Translations under genes and position numbers: made by a program | Assembly: GCA_020635015.1 (NCBI GenBank) | Contig: JACKAP010000001.1 | Coordinates: 682,001 to 746,000, forward strand | Reading direction: 5' to 3' | DNA: 64,000 bases | Source of the DNA: Calditrichia bacterium | GTDB taxonomy: Bacteria > Calditrichota > Calditrichia > RBG-13-44-9 > J075 | Notes under the pieces: model-generated | Seen by the model: the letters and a program-made list of their open reading frames with translations, nothing else | Databases searched by the model: none | Told to the model about the DNA's origin: nothing | Shown: piece after piece, positions 53,440 through 62,012 of the stretch | Numbering within the stretch: the stretch's first letter is position 1 | Layout of the letters: every line of letters begins with the position of its first letter

Positions 53440-53913
53440 ATGAAAAATCCGATCGAGAAAATCATTATTGGCCGTCGGGACCGGGCGGATTTTCCGGAGC
53501 TGGGGCTGTTCGATATCGATGTGAAGGTTGATACCGGGGCGTATACCAGCTCGATCCATTGTCATAATATTACCGTGGTAGAAGGACCCGGCGGAAAGCA
53601 GGTGCGCTTCAATCTGCTGGATCCGAGTCATGCGGATTATGATGAGAAAGAATTCGTGCTGCCGATCGCCCGGATCAAACATGTCAAAAGCTCTTCCGGC
53701 ACCTCTGAAAAGCGATTTTTTATCAAAACGCAGATTCTGCTTTTTAGTGAGTTGATCGAGTTGGAACTCTCGCTGACCGACCGTTCCGATATGAAATTTC
53801 CGGTACTATTGGGTCGGAAATTGCTTAAGAAACGCTTCATTGTCGATGTTGCCAGGTTTAATTTGTCCTATCGACACAAACAAAAGCACTCCAAACGTTT
53901 CGAAAGGATTTAG
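53440..53913 (+). CDS. rimB: RimB-type retropepsin-like protease
   Basis: 157 aa. Putative ATP-dependent zinc protease family (PF05618-type). VDTGAYTSSIH (residues 30-40) with Asp31-Thr-Gly is the aspartyl-protease-like motif; the C-terminus holds FPVLLGRKLLKKRFIVDVAR. In Pseudomonas RimB is encoded with RimK and modulates ribosomal-protein S6 modification. It is divergent from blaI with a 119-nt gap and followed directly by rimK. Ribosome site weak. Confidence 0.87.
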   Translation: MKNPIEKIIIGRRDRADFPELGLFDIDVKVDTGAYTSSIHCHNITVVEGPGGKQVRFNLLDPSHADYDEKEFVLPIARIKHVKSSSGTSEKRFFIKTQILLFSELIELELSLTDRSDMKFPVLLGRKLLKKRFIVDVARFNLSYRHKQKHSKRFERI

Positions 53914-53914
53914 T

Positions 53915-54823
53915 ATGAAAATAGCTGTTTTGTCTCGGAAAGCTTCACTTTACTCCACCCGGCGGTTAAAAGAAGCGGGTCAGGAAAGGGGGCACGACAT
54001 GCAGGTGATCGATTACCTGCGCTGTTATATGAATATCACCTCCCACCGGCCGATGGTGATTTTTAAAGGGGAGCCGCTGGCCGATTTCGATGCGGTGATT
54101 CCGCGGATCGGAGCCTCGCGTACTTTTTACGGCACGGCGGTGGTGCGGCAGTTCGAGATGATGGGGGTTTTCCCCACCAATGAATCGCAGGGCATTTCCC
54201 GCTCGCGCGATAAACTGCGCTGTCTGCAATTGCTGGCCCGGGAGGGGATTGGGCTGCCGGTGACCGGTTTTGCCCATTACACCAACGACATTGACGGGCT
54301 GATCAGCATGGTCGGCGAGGCGCCGCTGGTGATCAAACTGCTGGAAGGCACCCAGGGGATCGGGGTGGTGCTGGCAGAGACCAACCAGGCGGCGAAGTCG
54401 GTGATCGAGGCCTTCCGGGGGTTGGATGCCAACATCCTGGTGCAGGAATTTATCAAGGAAGCCGGAGGAATGGACATCCGCTGCTTCGTGGTGGGAGGCA
54501 AGGTGATTGCCGCGATGAAGCGTCAGGGCGCCGAGGGGGAATTCCGCTCCAATCTGCACCGGGGCGGCTACGCGGAAAAGATCAAGCTGACCCCGGAAGA
54601 GCGCAGCACGGCGGTGCGCGCCGCCAAGACGATGGGCCTGAACGTGGCCGGGGTCGACCTGCTGCGCTCCAATCACGGCCCGGTGGTGATGGAAGTGAAT
54701 TCCTCGCCGGGGCTGGAGGGTATCGAAGAAAGCACCGGGATCGATGTGGCCGGCAAGATCATCGAATACATCGAAAAAAATGTGCATGACAAATCGAAGA
54801 TCAAAGACAAGGTCAAGGGATAA
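53915..54823 (+). CDS. rimK: RimK-family ATP-grasp ligase
   Basis: 302 aa. RimK adds glutamates to the C-terminus of ribosomal protein bS6 in enteric bacteria. ATP-grasp features: GIGLPVTGF, VIKLLEGTQGIGVVL, VQEFIKEAGGMDIRCFVVGG, and the C-terminal VMEVNSSPGLEGIE. The frame opens at 53840 inside rimB, but AAAGGA places the start at 53915, one base after the rimB stop. The amino-acid substrate cannot be read from the sequence. Confidence 0.9.
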   Translation: MKIAVLSRKASLYSTRRLKEAGQERGHDMQVIDYLRCYMNITSHRPMVIFKGEPLADFDAVIPRIGASRTFYGTAVVRQFEMMGVFPTNESQGISRSRDKLRCLQLLAREGIGLPVTGFAHYTNDIDGLISMVGEAPLVIKLLEGTQGIGVVLAETNQAAKSVIEAFRGLDANILVQEFIKEAGGMDIRCFVVGGKVIAAMKRQGAEGEFRSNLHRGGYAEKIKLTPEERSTAVRAAKTMGLNVAGVDLLRSNHGPVVMEVNSSPGLEGIEESTGIDVAGKIIEYIEKNVHDKSKIKDKVKG

Positions 54824-54825
54824 CC

Positions 54826-55779
54826 ATGCCGGATGTTATTGCTATTAATGAGGTAACGGTAAGGAAGGGCGAAAACAAGGAAATCAATCTTAATATTGCC
54901 CGTTTACCCACCCAAACCGTGATCGACCTGCCGATTTTTGTCTACCGGGCGGCGGAAGATGGTCCCACCATCTCGGTCACTGCCGGGCTGCACGGCGATG
55001 AGATCAACGGGATCGAGACCATCCGGCGGATGATCTACAACCAATCGATCATCCCCCATGCCGGCACGGTGATCGCCATCCCGGTGGTCAATGTTTACGG
55101 ATTTATCCACACCTCACGCAAGTTCCCCGACGGAAAGGATCTTAATCGCAGCTTTCCCGGCAGCAGCAGCGGCTCGCTGGCCGGGCGGATTGCCCACGTG
55201 CTGATGAACGAGGTGGTGCCGCATATCGACTGCGGGATCGATTTCCATACTGGCGGGGCCAGCAAGGAGAATTATCCCCATCTTCGCTGCAATTTCGATT
55301 TTCCGCGCAGCCTGGAGCTGGCCCGGGCATTTGCGCCGCCGTTCGTGGTGAACTCGAAAGCGCCGGATCACTCCTTCCGCAAGGCCGCCGCACTGCAGGG
55401 AAAGCCGATCCTGACCTTTGAAGGGGGCGAGTCGCTGCGGCTGCACGATTTTTCCATCCGCCAGGGCATCGACGGGATTCTGCGCCTGATGAAGCATCTC
55501 GGGATGAAAAACAGCCGGGTGGCGAATGGGGAAACCCGGGTGCTGCCGGGGAGCCGCTGGCGGCGGGCACAGTATTCCGGCCTCTTCCGCGCCTCGGTGC
55601 GCATCGGGGAGCAGATCCGGCGCAACCAGGTGCTGGGCTATATCGCCGATCCTTTCGGGGAGACCGACTACAAGATCAAGGCGCAATCCGACGGCTATGT
55701 GATTGGGTTGAACAATATGTGCGTGGTGAATAAGGGGGAGGCGTTGATTCATATTGCGGCGGAAGGAGGCGAAAAGTAA
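54826..55779 (+). CDS. succinylglutamate desuccinylase/aspartoacylase-family zinc hydrolase
   Basis: 317 aa. M14-like zinc hydrolase: LHGDEINGIET provides the His and Glu ligands, DFHTGG the third; EGGES near the C-terminus carries the catalytic Glu. A C-terminal beta-domain follows (about residues 235-317). It starts 2 nt after rimK. In this trio a role in removing or trimming glutamate-like tags can be inferred, not proven. The stop is immediately followed by heptamer repeat DNA. Confidence 0.85.
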   Translation: MPDVIAINEVTVRKGENKEINLNIARLPTQTVIDLPIFVYRAAEDGPTISVTAGLHGDEINGIETIRRMIYNQSIIPHAGTVIAIPVVNVYGFIHTSRKFPDGKDLNRSFPGSSSGSLAGRIAHVLMNEVVPHIDCGIDFHTGGASKENYPHLRCNFDFPRSLELARAFAPPFVVNSKAPDHSFRKAAALQGKPILTFEGGESLRLHDFSIRQGIDGILRLMKHLGMKNSRVANGETRVLPGSRWRRAQYSGLFRASVRIGEQIRRNQVLGYIADPFGETDYKIKAQSDGYVIGLNNMCVVNKGEALIHIAAEGGEK

Positions 55780-55780
55780 T

Positions 55781-55930
55781 GGTTGTTGGTTATTGGTTAT
55801 TGGTTATTGGTTATTGGTCATTGCTAGTAGATCATGAGAAATTATCACCAACAACCAACAACCAACAACCAACAACCAACAACCAACAACCAACAACCAA
55901 CAACCAACAACCAACAACCAACAACCAACC
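55781..55930. repeat. heptamer GGTTGTT/GGTTATT inverted-arm repeat, copy 3
   Basis: The left arm (55781-55822) is GGTTGTT then five GGTTATT-type units; the right arm (55847-55930) is twelve copies of ACCAACA. It is the largest copy. It has no stop codon in the plus frame and makes a false N-terminal extension (TTNNQQP words) of the next gene. Confidence 0.9.
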
Positions 55931-55946
55931 CGGAGGTTTCCCTGGT

Positions 55947-56612
55947 ATGATTTCAAAGCAGACTTACCAGTTTCTACAAGATCTCAGGAAAAACAATGAC
56001 CGTGAATGGTTCAATGCCAACAAGCCGCGCTATGAGGCGGCGCGGGCCGAGTTTGAGAAGTTTGTCGGGGAGCTGATTTTGCATATCGCCCGCTTTGATC
56101 CGGCGATTGGGGCGCTGAACCCGAAACGCAGCATCTTCCGGATTTACCGCGATACCCGTTTTGCAAAAGATAAATCACCCTATAAAACCAACATGGGTGC
56201 GCATTTGGTGGCGTTTGGGGAAAAGGTGCACGACCGGGCTGGGTATTACATTCACCTGGAGCCGGGCAACACCTTCCTGGCCGGCGGAGCCTACTTGCCG
56301 CCCTCACCCTGGCTGAAAGCGATCCGCGAGGCGATCGATGAAGACGGGGACGCATTCCAGAAGCTTCTCAACAGTGCCGGCTTTAAAAAATATTTCGGGG
56401 GACTGGAGGGAGAAACGCTCAAAACCCGGCCGAAAGATTATCCGGAGGATCATCCGCATATCGAACTGCTCAAACACAAAAGCTTCCTGGCGGTGCATCA
56501 AGTGAAAGATAGCGATGCCATGTCGCCGGACTTCCTGACCCATGCAGCGGCGGTTTTCAAGGCGCTGAAACCGTTTGACGATTTTCTGAATAATGCTCTG
56601 ACGCGGAGGTAA
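55947..56612 (+). CDS. DUF2461 (TIGR02453) family protein
   Basis: 221 aa. Starts TYQFLQDLRKNNDREWFNANK, the diagnostic opening of the DUF2461 family, then NPKRSIFRIYRDTRFAKDKS and the PYKTNMGAHL box. The family is widespread and biochemically uncharacterised. Open frame extends to 55779, but that part is repeat DNA; GGAGG lies 10 nt before Met at 55947. Converges with the S9 peptidase gene. Confidence 0.9.
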   Translation: MISKQTYQFLQDLRKNNDREWFNANKPRYEAARAEFEKFVGELILHIARFDPAIGALNPKRSIFRIYRDTRFAKDKSPYKTNMGAHLVAFGEKVHDRAGYYIHLEPGNTFLAGGAYLPPSPWLKAIREAIDEDGDAFQKLLNSAGFKKYFGGLEGETLKTRPKDYPEDHPHIELLKHKSFLAVHQVKDSDAMSPDFLTHAAAVFKALKPFDDFLNNALTRR

Positions 56613-56626
56613 TCTCACAGCTCAAT

Positions 56627-56784
56627 GGCACGCAGATTTTCACAGATCGGACAGATTTTCGCAGATTAATACATTGTTACATGGTTACTTGTATTCATTA
56701 AACTCGTATGCCTATTCTTTTAACCATGTAACCATGTAACAATGCTCCTGTCGTATCTGTGTAAATCTGTCAAATCTGCGTGCC
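56627..56784. repeat. nested inverted repeat between convergent genes
   Basis: Outer arms GGCACGCAGATTT (56627-56639) and AAATCTGCGTGCC (56772-56784) pair perfectly over 13 bp; inner arms CATTGTTACATGGTTAC (56672-56688) and GTAACCATGTAACAATG (56728-56744) pair perfectly over 17 bp. It lies between the 3' ends of two converging genes and could act as a two-way terminator. Confidence 0.85.
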
Positions 56785-56801
56785 ATGTTTTTAGCGTGTC
56801 T

Positions 56802-58835
56802 TTAGTTCAGCATCTTCTCCCTCACCTCCGGCCCCTTCTTTTTCTTCACATAAACATTGAACCACTGGATCAGGTTGTTGATGAAATGGATCTCGTGGGC
56901 CCGTTCGGTCAGGCCGTGCGGTTCGCGGGGATAGAGGATCAGCTTGGTGTCAACATTATTGTGCTTCAGCGCGGTGTAGAGTTCGTGGCTCTGTCCCGGA
57001 TGCACCCGCTCATCCTTAAGGCCATGCACCACCAGGGTGGGGGTCTGGGCGTTCTGGATGTGGTAGAGCGGGGAGCGTTCCCAGTGGAGATCGCGCTGCT
57101 GGTACCAGTAGGAGTTCCAATGCACCAGGGACATCTCGTGGGGAATGTCGGTGGTGCCGGTGAAGGACATCCAGTTGGTCAGGCCGGCAGCAACCATGGC
57201 AGCTTTAAAACGCTGGCTGTGACGGGTGGCGGCCCAGGCGGAGAAGTAACCTCCGTAGGACCAGCCCCCGGTGCAGACCTGCTCGTTATCGGCCAGCCCC
57301 CGTTCCACCAGGGCATCGACTCCGGCGAGCACATCTTCGAACTCTTTGCCACCCAGGTCGTCATGATCCGCTTTGCTGAAGGCCACGCCCCGGCCGCCGC
57401 TGCCGCGGTAGTTCGGCTCCAGCACCAGGTAGCCGTTGGCGGCCAGCACCTGCACCGGGTAGGTGGGGCGGGTGGTCCAGCCGTTCAAGCTGACCCCTTC
57501 CGGCCCGCCGTGGATCTGCAGGGCCAGGGGATAGCGCTGCCCTTCCCGGTAGTTGAGGGGATAGGTGAGCACGCCCTCAATGCGCCAGCCGTCGGCGCCC
57601 TGCCATTCGATCACCTCCTGGCGGGCCAGCTGCACTTCGGCCAACTGCGGATTATGGTCGGTCAGACGCTGCAATTTCCCATCTTTGAGCGTCCCGCTAT
57701 ACACTTCGTTCGGGTGGGCGGGCGCATCCGCCACTGCAGCAAAGATTTTCTTTTGCGGGTGCAGCGAGAAGGACTGAAGATTAGGCGCTCCTTTAACCAG
57801 CAGCTTCATTTTCCCGCTGGCGGCATCGACGCTGCGCAGGGTGCGCACTGTGCCTTCACTGGAGAGCAACAGGATCGTCTTAGCGTCGAGCCAGTCCAGG
57901 GAAACCCCGCTGCCTTCGAAGTCGCCGCTCAGGTTTTTCGGCGCACCCCCTTCCGCCGGCACCACGAAAAGGCTCTGCGCCAGGGGATCGCTGATGTCCA
58001 CCGCCCCCAGGAAGGCGATCTGCTTTCCATCCGGGGAGAAGGCCAGATCGCCGAGCTTGCCTTCGGTCTGGCAGAGCGGTTTGACGCTGCCCTGGTCGGC
58101 GGAGACGGTGTAGAACTTACTGTACATGTAATCATCGTCGGTGAGGGGCGTTTCGGTGGCCCGGATGACCAGGGAGCGGCTGTCCGGCGACCAGTAAATG
58201 TCGTGCACCGAAAGGTTTTCTTTTACCAGTTGGTGGCTTTCCCCGCTTTGATTGTCGTGCAGATAGAGGCGGCTGTATTTGAAATTGCTGTCGGGAATGA
58301 TCCAGTCTTTGCCGGCTTCTTCATCGGCAGCTTCTTCCTTGCTGAGGGGATCTTTCGAGATAAATGCCACCCAGCGGCCGTCGGGGGAGAGGCTATATTG
58401 GCTGACTGCCTGGGAATGGCTGGTTACCGCCTCGGCCGCTCCGCCATTTACCGGGATGCGATACACCTGGGTCTGGGGATAATGCTCGGTGCGTTTGGAG
58501 AGGAAATAGAGGAATTTCCCGTCCGGCGACCAACTGACTGAAGTGGCGCTGTACGGCCGGGAGGAATACTGAACTGCGTCGCCTCCGGCGAGGGGGCGGA
58601 CCCATAGCTCTGCATAAGAACGGCCCGGTGCCTCTTCCGCCTCGCGAGGTACGCTGAGCACGTAGGCGATATGCTGCCCGGCGGGATCGATTGCCGCCTG
58701 GCGCACGCTCTTCAAGCTGACCACCTGTTCCGCGGTCATGCCGTCATTTTGAGCCAGGAGGGGCAGGCAGAGCCAGAGCGCCATCCCGGCGGCCCACAGG
58801 GCTTTCCGGTAAAACGATTGTTGATCGTATTTCAT
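56802..58835 (-). CDS. S9-family prolyl oligopeptidase-type serine peptidase
   Basis: 677 aa. Signal peptide (about residues 1-29), a seven-bladed propeller-like domain of WSPDG/FSPDG repeats, and a C-terminal alpha/beta-hydrolase. Triad: Ser526 in GWSYGGY, Asp608 in GLKDERV, His640 in REPHGL. Likely periplasmic acylaminoacyl- or dipeptidyl-peptidase. The frame opens at 59018, but GAGGT places the start at Met 58835. Confidence 0.92.
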   Translation of the reverse strand: MKYDQQSFYRKALWAAGMALWLCLPLLAQNDGMTAEQVVSLKSVRQAAIDPAGQHIAYVLSVPREAEEAPGRSYAELWVRPLAGGDAVQYSSRPYSATSVSWSPDGKFLYFLSKRTEHYPQTQVYRIPVNGGAAEAVTSHSQAVSQYSLSPDGRWVAFISKDPLSKEEAADEEAGKDWIIPDSNFKYSRLYLHDNQSGESHQLVKENLSVHDIYWSPDSRSLVIRATETPLTDDDYMYSKFYTVSADQGSVKPLCQTEGKLGDLAFSPDGKQIAFLGAVDISDPLAQSLFVVPAEGGAPKNLSGDFEGSGVSLDWLDAKTILLLSSEGTVRTLRSVDAASGKMKLLVKGAPNLQSFSLHPQKKIFAAVADAPAHPNEVYSGTLKDGKLQRLTDHNPQLAEVQLARQEVIEWQGADGWRIEGVLTYPLNYREGQRYPLALQIHGGPEGVSLNGWTTRPTYPVQVLAANGYLVLEPNYRGSGGRGVAFSKADHDDLGGKEFEDVLAGVDALVERGLADNEQVCTGGWSYGGYFSAWAATRHSQRFKAAMVAAGLTNWMSFTGTTDIPHEMSLVHWNSYWYQQRDLHWERSPLYHIQNAQTPTLVVHGLKDERVHPGQSHELYTALKHNNVDTKLILYPREPHGLTERAHEIHFINNLIQWFNVYVKKKKGPEVREKMLN

Positions 58836-59077
58836 CGTTGAGACCTCTTGTTGGTTTTGACAGATGGAATTAGAAAATGAAATTTTTGTAGACGGGTGGA
58901 CGGGTTGATGGGGAAAAACGGACCTGGCATCATGACCTGGGAATTGTATCGAACATTTTTTACTTTTGGCATCTGAAGATACGTGATTACAAGCTTTTCT
59001 ACAAGGGATAATGCGCAAAGGAGGCCGGCTTGGCGGGGGATTTGTGTAATTAGGATTGGAGCGGTATCTTTAATAGG

Positions 59078-59246
59078 AAATAGAACACGGATGACACGGA
59101 TTCCCGCGGATTTTATGCTGTTGCAGTAAGGTGTTGTATTGAATCAAAATGATTGCGAAGACATTCTAAGGTAAATGTCATTGTCTTTTACGTCACTCAG
59201 TCATCCGCGAAAATCTGCGTCATCCGTGTCATCCGCGTTCTATTTT
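59078..59246. repeat. inverted-arm repeat of CATCCGTGTCATCCG type
   Basis: Left arm (59078-59115) reads AAATAGAACACGGATGACAC then more; right arm (59202-59246) is its near inverse. It lies in the 451-nt gap 58836-59286 between divergent genes, which otherwise shows no gene. Any promoter of the asparaginase gene must lie within or beside it. Confidence 0.8.
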
Positions 59247-59286
59247 AAACTTAATTAGTGTAATGATTCAGATAGGAAACAGACTC

Positions 59287-60324
59287 ATGAAAAAAATGTC
59301 CATGTTTGTCGGAATTGGATTGGCGCTATTGATGTCAGTGGCTTGCGAGGAACCGGAAGCGAAGCCGGAGGCTGCGACCGGGGCACCGGCGTTCGGGATT
59401 GTGCTGCATGGCGGCGCCGGCACCATCCTGAAAGAAAATATGACGGCCGAAACCGAAACGGCTTACCGGGAAAAGCTAAGCGAAGCGCTGCAGGTGGGGT
59501 ACGACATTCTGAAGAATGGAGGCAGCAGCCTGGATGCGGTGGAACAAACCATTCACATCCTGGAGGACAGCCCCCTTTTCAATTCCGGTAAAGGGGCGGT
59601 GTATACCCATGACGGCACCCATGAACTGGATGCCTCGATTATGGACGGCCGCACCCGCAATGCCGGGGCGGTAGCGGGGGTGCAGCGGGTAAAGCATCCC
59701 ATCAGCCTGGCGCGGCAGGTGCTGGAGCATTCCCCGCACGTGATGCTCTCCGGCGCCGGCGCGGAGGCGTTTGCTGCGCAGCAGGGTCTGGAGATGGTCG
59801 ATCCGGCTTATTTTGATACCGAGCGCCGTTACCAGCAATTGCAGAAAGCCCTGGAGAAAGAAGCGGCCGAGGGGACCTCCTCCGCTCTCCGGCCGGCGGC
59901 AGATCATAAATTCGGCACCGTGGGCGTGGCGGCGCTGGACCAGCAAGGCAACCTGGCGGCGGGCACCTCGACCGGGGGGATGACCAACAAGCGCTTCGGA
60001 CGCATCGGCGACTCGCCGGTGATCGGTGCCGGCACCTACGCCGACAACCGCACTTGCGCGGTTTCCTCCACCGGGCATGGCGAATACTTTATTCGCTCGG
60101 TGGTGGCGTACGACATTTCCGCGCTGATGGCTTATAAAGGCATGACCCTGCAGCAGGCCGCCGACGAAGTGGTGATGAAAAAGCTGGTCGAATTCGGAGG
60201 AGAAGGGGGCATCATCGCCATCGATAAGAACGGCAACATCGCCATGCCGTTCAATACCCCTGGGATGTACCGCGGGTACATGGACAAAGATGGCCGGGCG
60301 GTGGTGAAGATTTATCGGGAATAG
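59287..60324 (+). CDS. isoaspartyl peptidase/L-asparaginase lipoprotein
   Basis: 345 aa. Plant-type (Ntn-hydrolase) enzyme that self-cleaves to expose Thr211 (in KFGTVGVAALD) as nucleophile. LHGGAGT at the start, GKGAVYTHDG and GTSTGGMTNKRFGRIGDSP in the active site. A hydrophobic N-terminus ending at Cys20 (SVAC) suggests lipid modification in the envelope, though the lipobox is not perfect. GGAAA precedes the ATG at 59287; a Met at 59263 is less likely. Converges with the symporter gene. Confidence 0.92.
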   Translation: MKKMSMFVGIGLALLMSVACEEPEAKPEAATGAPAFGIVLHGGAGTILKENMTAETETAYREKLSEALQVGYDILKNGGSSLDAVEQTIHILEDSPLFNSGKGAVYTHDGTHELDASIMDGRTRNAGAVAGVQRVKHPISLARQVLEHSPHVMLSGAGAEAFAAQQGLEMVDPAYFDTERRYQQLQKALEKEAAEGTSSALRPAADHKFGTVGVAALDQQGNLAAGTSTGGMTNKRFGRIGDSPVIGAGTYADNRTCAVSSTGHGEYFIRSVVAYDISALMAYKGMTLQQAADEVVMKKLVEFGGEGGIIAIDKNGNIAMPFNTPGMYRGYMDKDGRAVVKIYRE

Positions 60325-60332
60325 GGTGTAAA

Positions 60333-60386
60333 AGAACACGGATGACACGGATTTAACTGAATTAGCCACAGAGTCATCCGTGTTCT
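60333..60386. repeat. inverted repeat at the joint of convergent genes
   Basis: AGAACACGGATGAC (60333-60346) and GTCATCCGTGTTCT (60373-60386) pair perfectly over 14 bp. The right arm supplies the last codons and the stop of the symporter. Placed between converging genes it could act as a two-way terminator. Confidence 0.85.
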
Positions 60387-61759
60387 ATTTTCTGGTTTGA
60401 TTTCCACAATGATCCCACCACCATCCCCACCGCACTGGCGATCACCCCCGGCACCAGGCTGGGCACCTCCAACCCGGCGAACTCGCTGACCAGCCAGGCG
60501 CCCATGCCCAGGAGCATCGCCAGCAATGCGCCGCGCGGGGTGGCTTTTTTCCAGTAGAGGCCGGCGACCATCGGCACGAACAGCGAGACCAGGCTGAGGG
60601 CGGAGGATTCGCCCACCAGCTCATAGATATTCGAACGCATGCTGGCCAGAACGGTGGAGACCAGCGAGATCGCCACCACCGAGCCGCGCAGCAGGCGCAG
60701 GAACTGTTTGTCGCTCAGTTTGGGAAGGTAGGGGCGGATAACGTTTTCCGCCAGGATGGTGGCCGGGGCCAGGATGGCGCCGCTGGAGGTGCTCATGATC
60801 GCCGAGAGCAGCGCGCCGAAGAACATCACCTGGATGAGTACGCTGGAGTGCAACAGCACTGCCTGGGGCAGCACCATTTGCGGGTCACCTGCCATCAGTT
60901 CCGGGTAGACTACCTTGGCGCTGAGACCGATCAGCAGGGGGATAAAGGCGATGGTGAGGTACATCAGGCTGCCGACATAGGATGCCCGTACCGCTACATT
61001 TTCCGAGCGGGCCGACATCACCCGCTGGAAGACATCCTGCTGGGGAATTGACCCCAGGCCGATGGTGATCCAGGCGGCGAGGTATTCGACGAAAGCGAAA
61101 GGTTCCGGATCGGGGGTGAAGCGAAAGAAATCTGCCGGGGCCTGAGCAATTACCTGGGCCAGCCCTCCGGCTTTGCCGGAAATCTCGATCAGCAGAAACA
61201 GCAGTCCGGCAATGATGATGATCGTTTGCATGAAGTCGGTGATCGAGATCGACCACATTCCCCCGATGTAAGTATAGAGCAGCACGATCCCGGCGCTGGT
61301 GAGGATGCCCGCCTCCAGGGGGATGCCCAGCACCACGTTCATAATGATGCCCATCGCCACCAATTGCGCCGCGATCCAGCCGAAATAAGAGACCACCATA
61401 AAAATTCCCGCCAGCAGCTCCACCTTCTGATCGAACTTGATGCGGTAGAAATCGCCGAAGGTCAAGATGTTCATGCGGTAGATCGGGCGGGCGAAGAAGA
61501 TCCCCACCAGCAACAGGCACAGTGAGGCGCCGAAGGGATCTTCGATGACCCCCAACAGGCCGTGCTGCACGAATTCCGAGGAGGCCCCCATCACGGTTTC
61601 CGAGCCAAACCAGGTGGCGAAGACTGCGGTAGAAGCCAGCATCAGGGGCAGGCGGCGACCAGCCAGCACAAAATCTTCTGCATTCTTGACAAACCGGGAG
61701 GCGGTTAAGCCGATCGCGATGGTGATCAGCAGGTAGATGATGATTGCGGAAAAAAGCAT
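60374..61759 (-). CDS. sodium:solute symporter (SSS family)
   Basis: 461 aa. Twelve to thirteen TM helices in SSS order. The GWFGSETVMG-like segment in TM2 (ATWFGSETVMGASSEF), SIPQQDVFQRVMSARS (the family motif) and GALLSAIMSTSSGAILAPA are present. Substrate not predictable: pantothenate, choline or proline types are all possible. Frame opens at 61798; AAGGAG supports Met at 61759. The C-terminal IEHG and stop come from repeat DNA. Confidence 0.92.
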   Translation of the reverse strand: MLFSAIIIYLLITIAIGLTASRFVKNAEDFVLAGRRLPLMLASTAVFATWFGSETVMGASSEFVQHGLLGVIEDPFGASLCLLLVGIFFARPIYRMNILTFGDFYRIKFDQKVELLAGIFMVVSYFGWIAAQLVAMGIIMNVVLGIPLEAGILTSAGIVLLYTYIGGMWSISITDFMQTIIIIAGLLFLLIEISGKAGGLAQVIAQAPADFFRFTPDPEPFAFVEYLAAWITIGLGSIPQQDVFQRVMSARSENVAVRASYVGSLMYLTIAFIPLLIGLSAKVVYPELMAGDPQMVLPQAVLLHSSVLIQVMFFGALLSAIMSTSSGAILAPATILAENVIRPYLPKLSDKQFLRLLRGSVVAISLVSTVLASMRSNIYELVGESSALSLVSLFVPMVAGLYWKKATPRGALLAMLLGMGAWLVSEFAGLEVPSLVPGVIASAVGMVVGSLWKSNQKIEHG

Positions 61760-61886
61760 CGCGCTCCTTGCCGTAAAGTTGACGCGGGCTAAACGCAAAT
61801 GGGGCGTTTATAAATTCCGCAAAAGATAGATGATATGGGGAGATAATCCAAAAAAAAAATAAAGGGGGTGGGACATCAGAATTGTA

Positions 61887-61968
61887 TTTGCCACAGAGAC
61901 ACAGAGTTCACAGAGAACTGATAAATAAATGTTTAAAGACTCAGTGATCTCTGTGCCTCTGTGGCAAA
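61887..61968. repeat. compact CTCTGTG terminal-inverted-repeat element
   Basis: TTTGCCACAGAGACACAGAG (from 61887) and CTCTGTGCCTCTGTGGCAAA (to 61968) form near-perfect inverted ends around 20-25 bp of unrelated DNA. It has the same ends as 1784-1980 but a short interior, in the gap between the LysM gene and the symporter gene. Confidence 0.85.
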
Positions 61969-62012
61969 AATTAAAGTTTGCTTATTTGGAGCACAGAACA
62001 AATACCGGCAGT

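Noticed and set aside
55779..55946. N-terminal extension of the DUF2461 gene
   Set aside because: It is heptamer repeat DNA; the family N-terminus and ribosome site are at 55947.
56742..58541. 599-codon plus-strand frame across the S9 peptidase gene
   Set aside because: The minus strand encodes a full peptidase with its triad; the plus frame has no motif.
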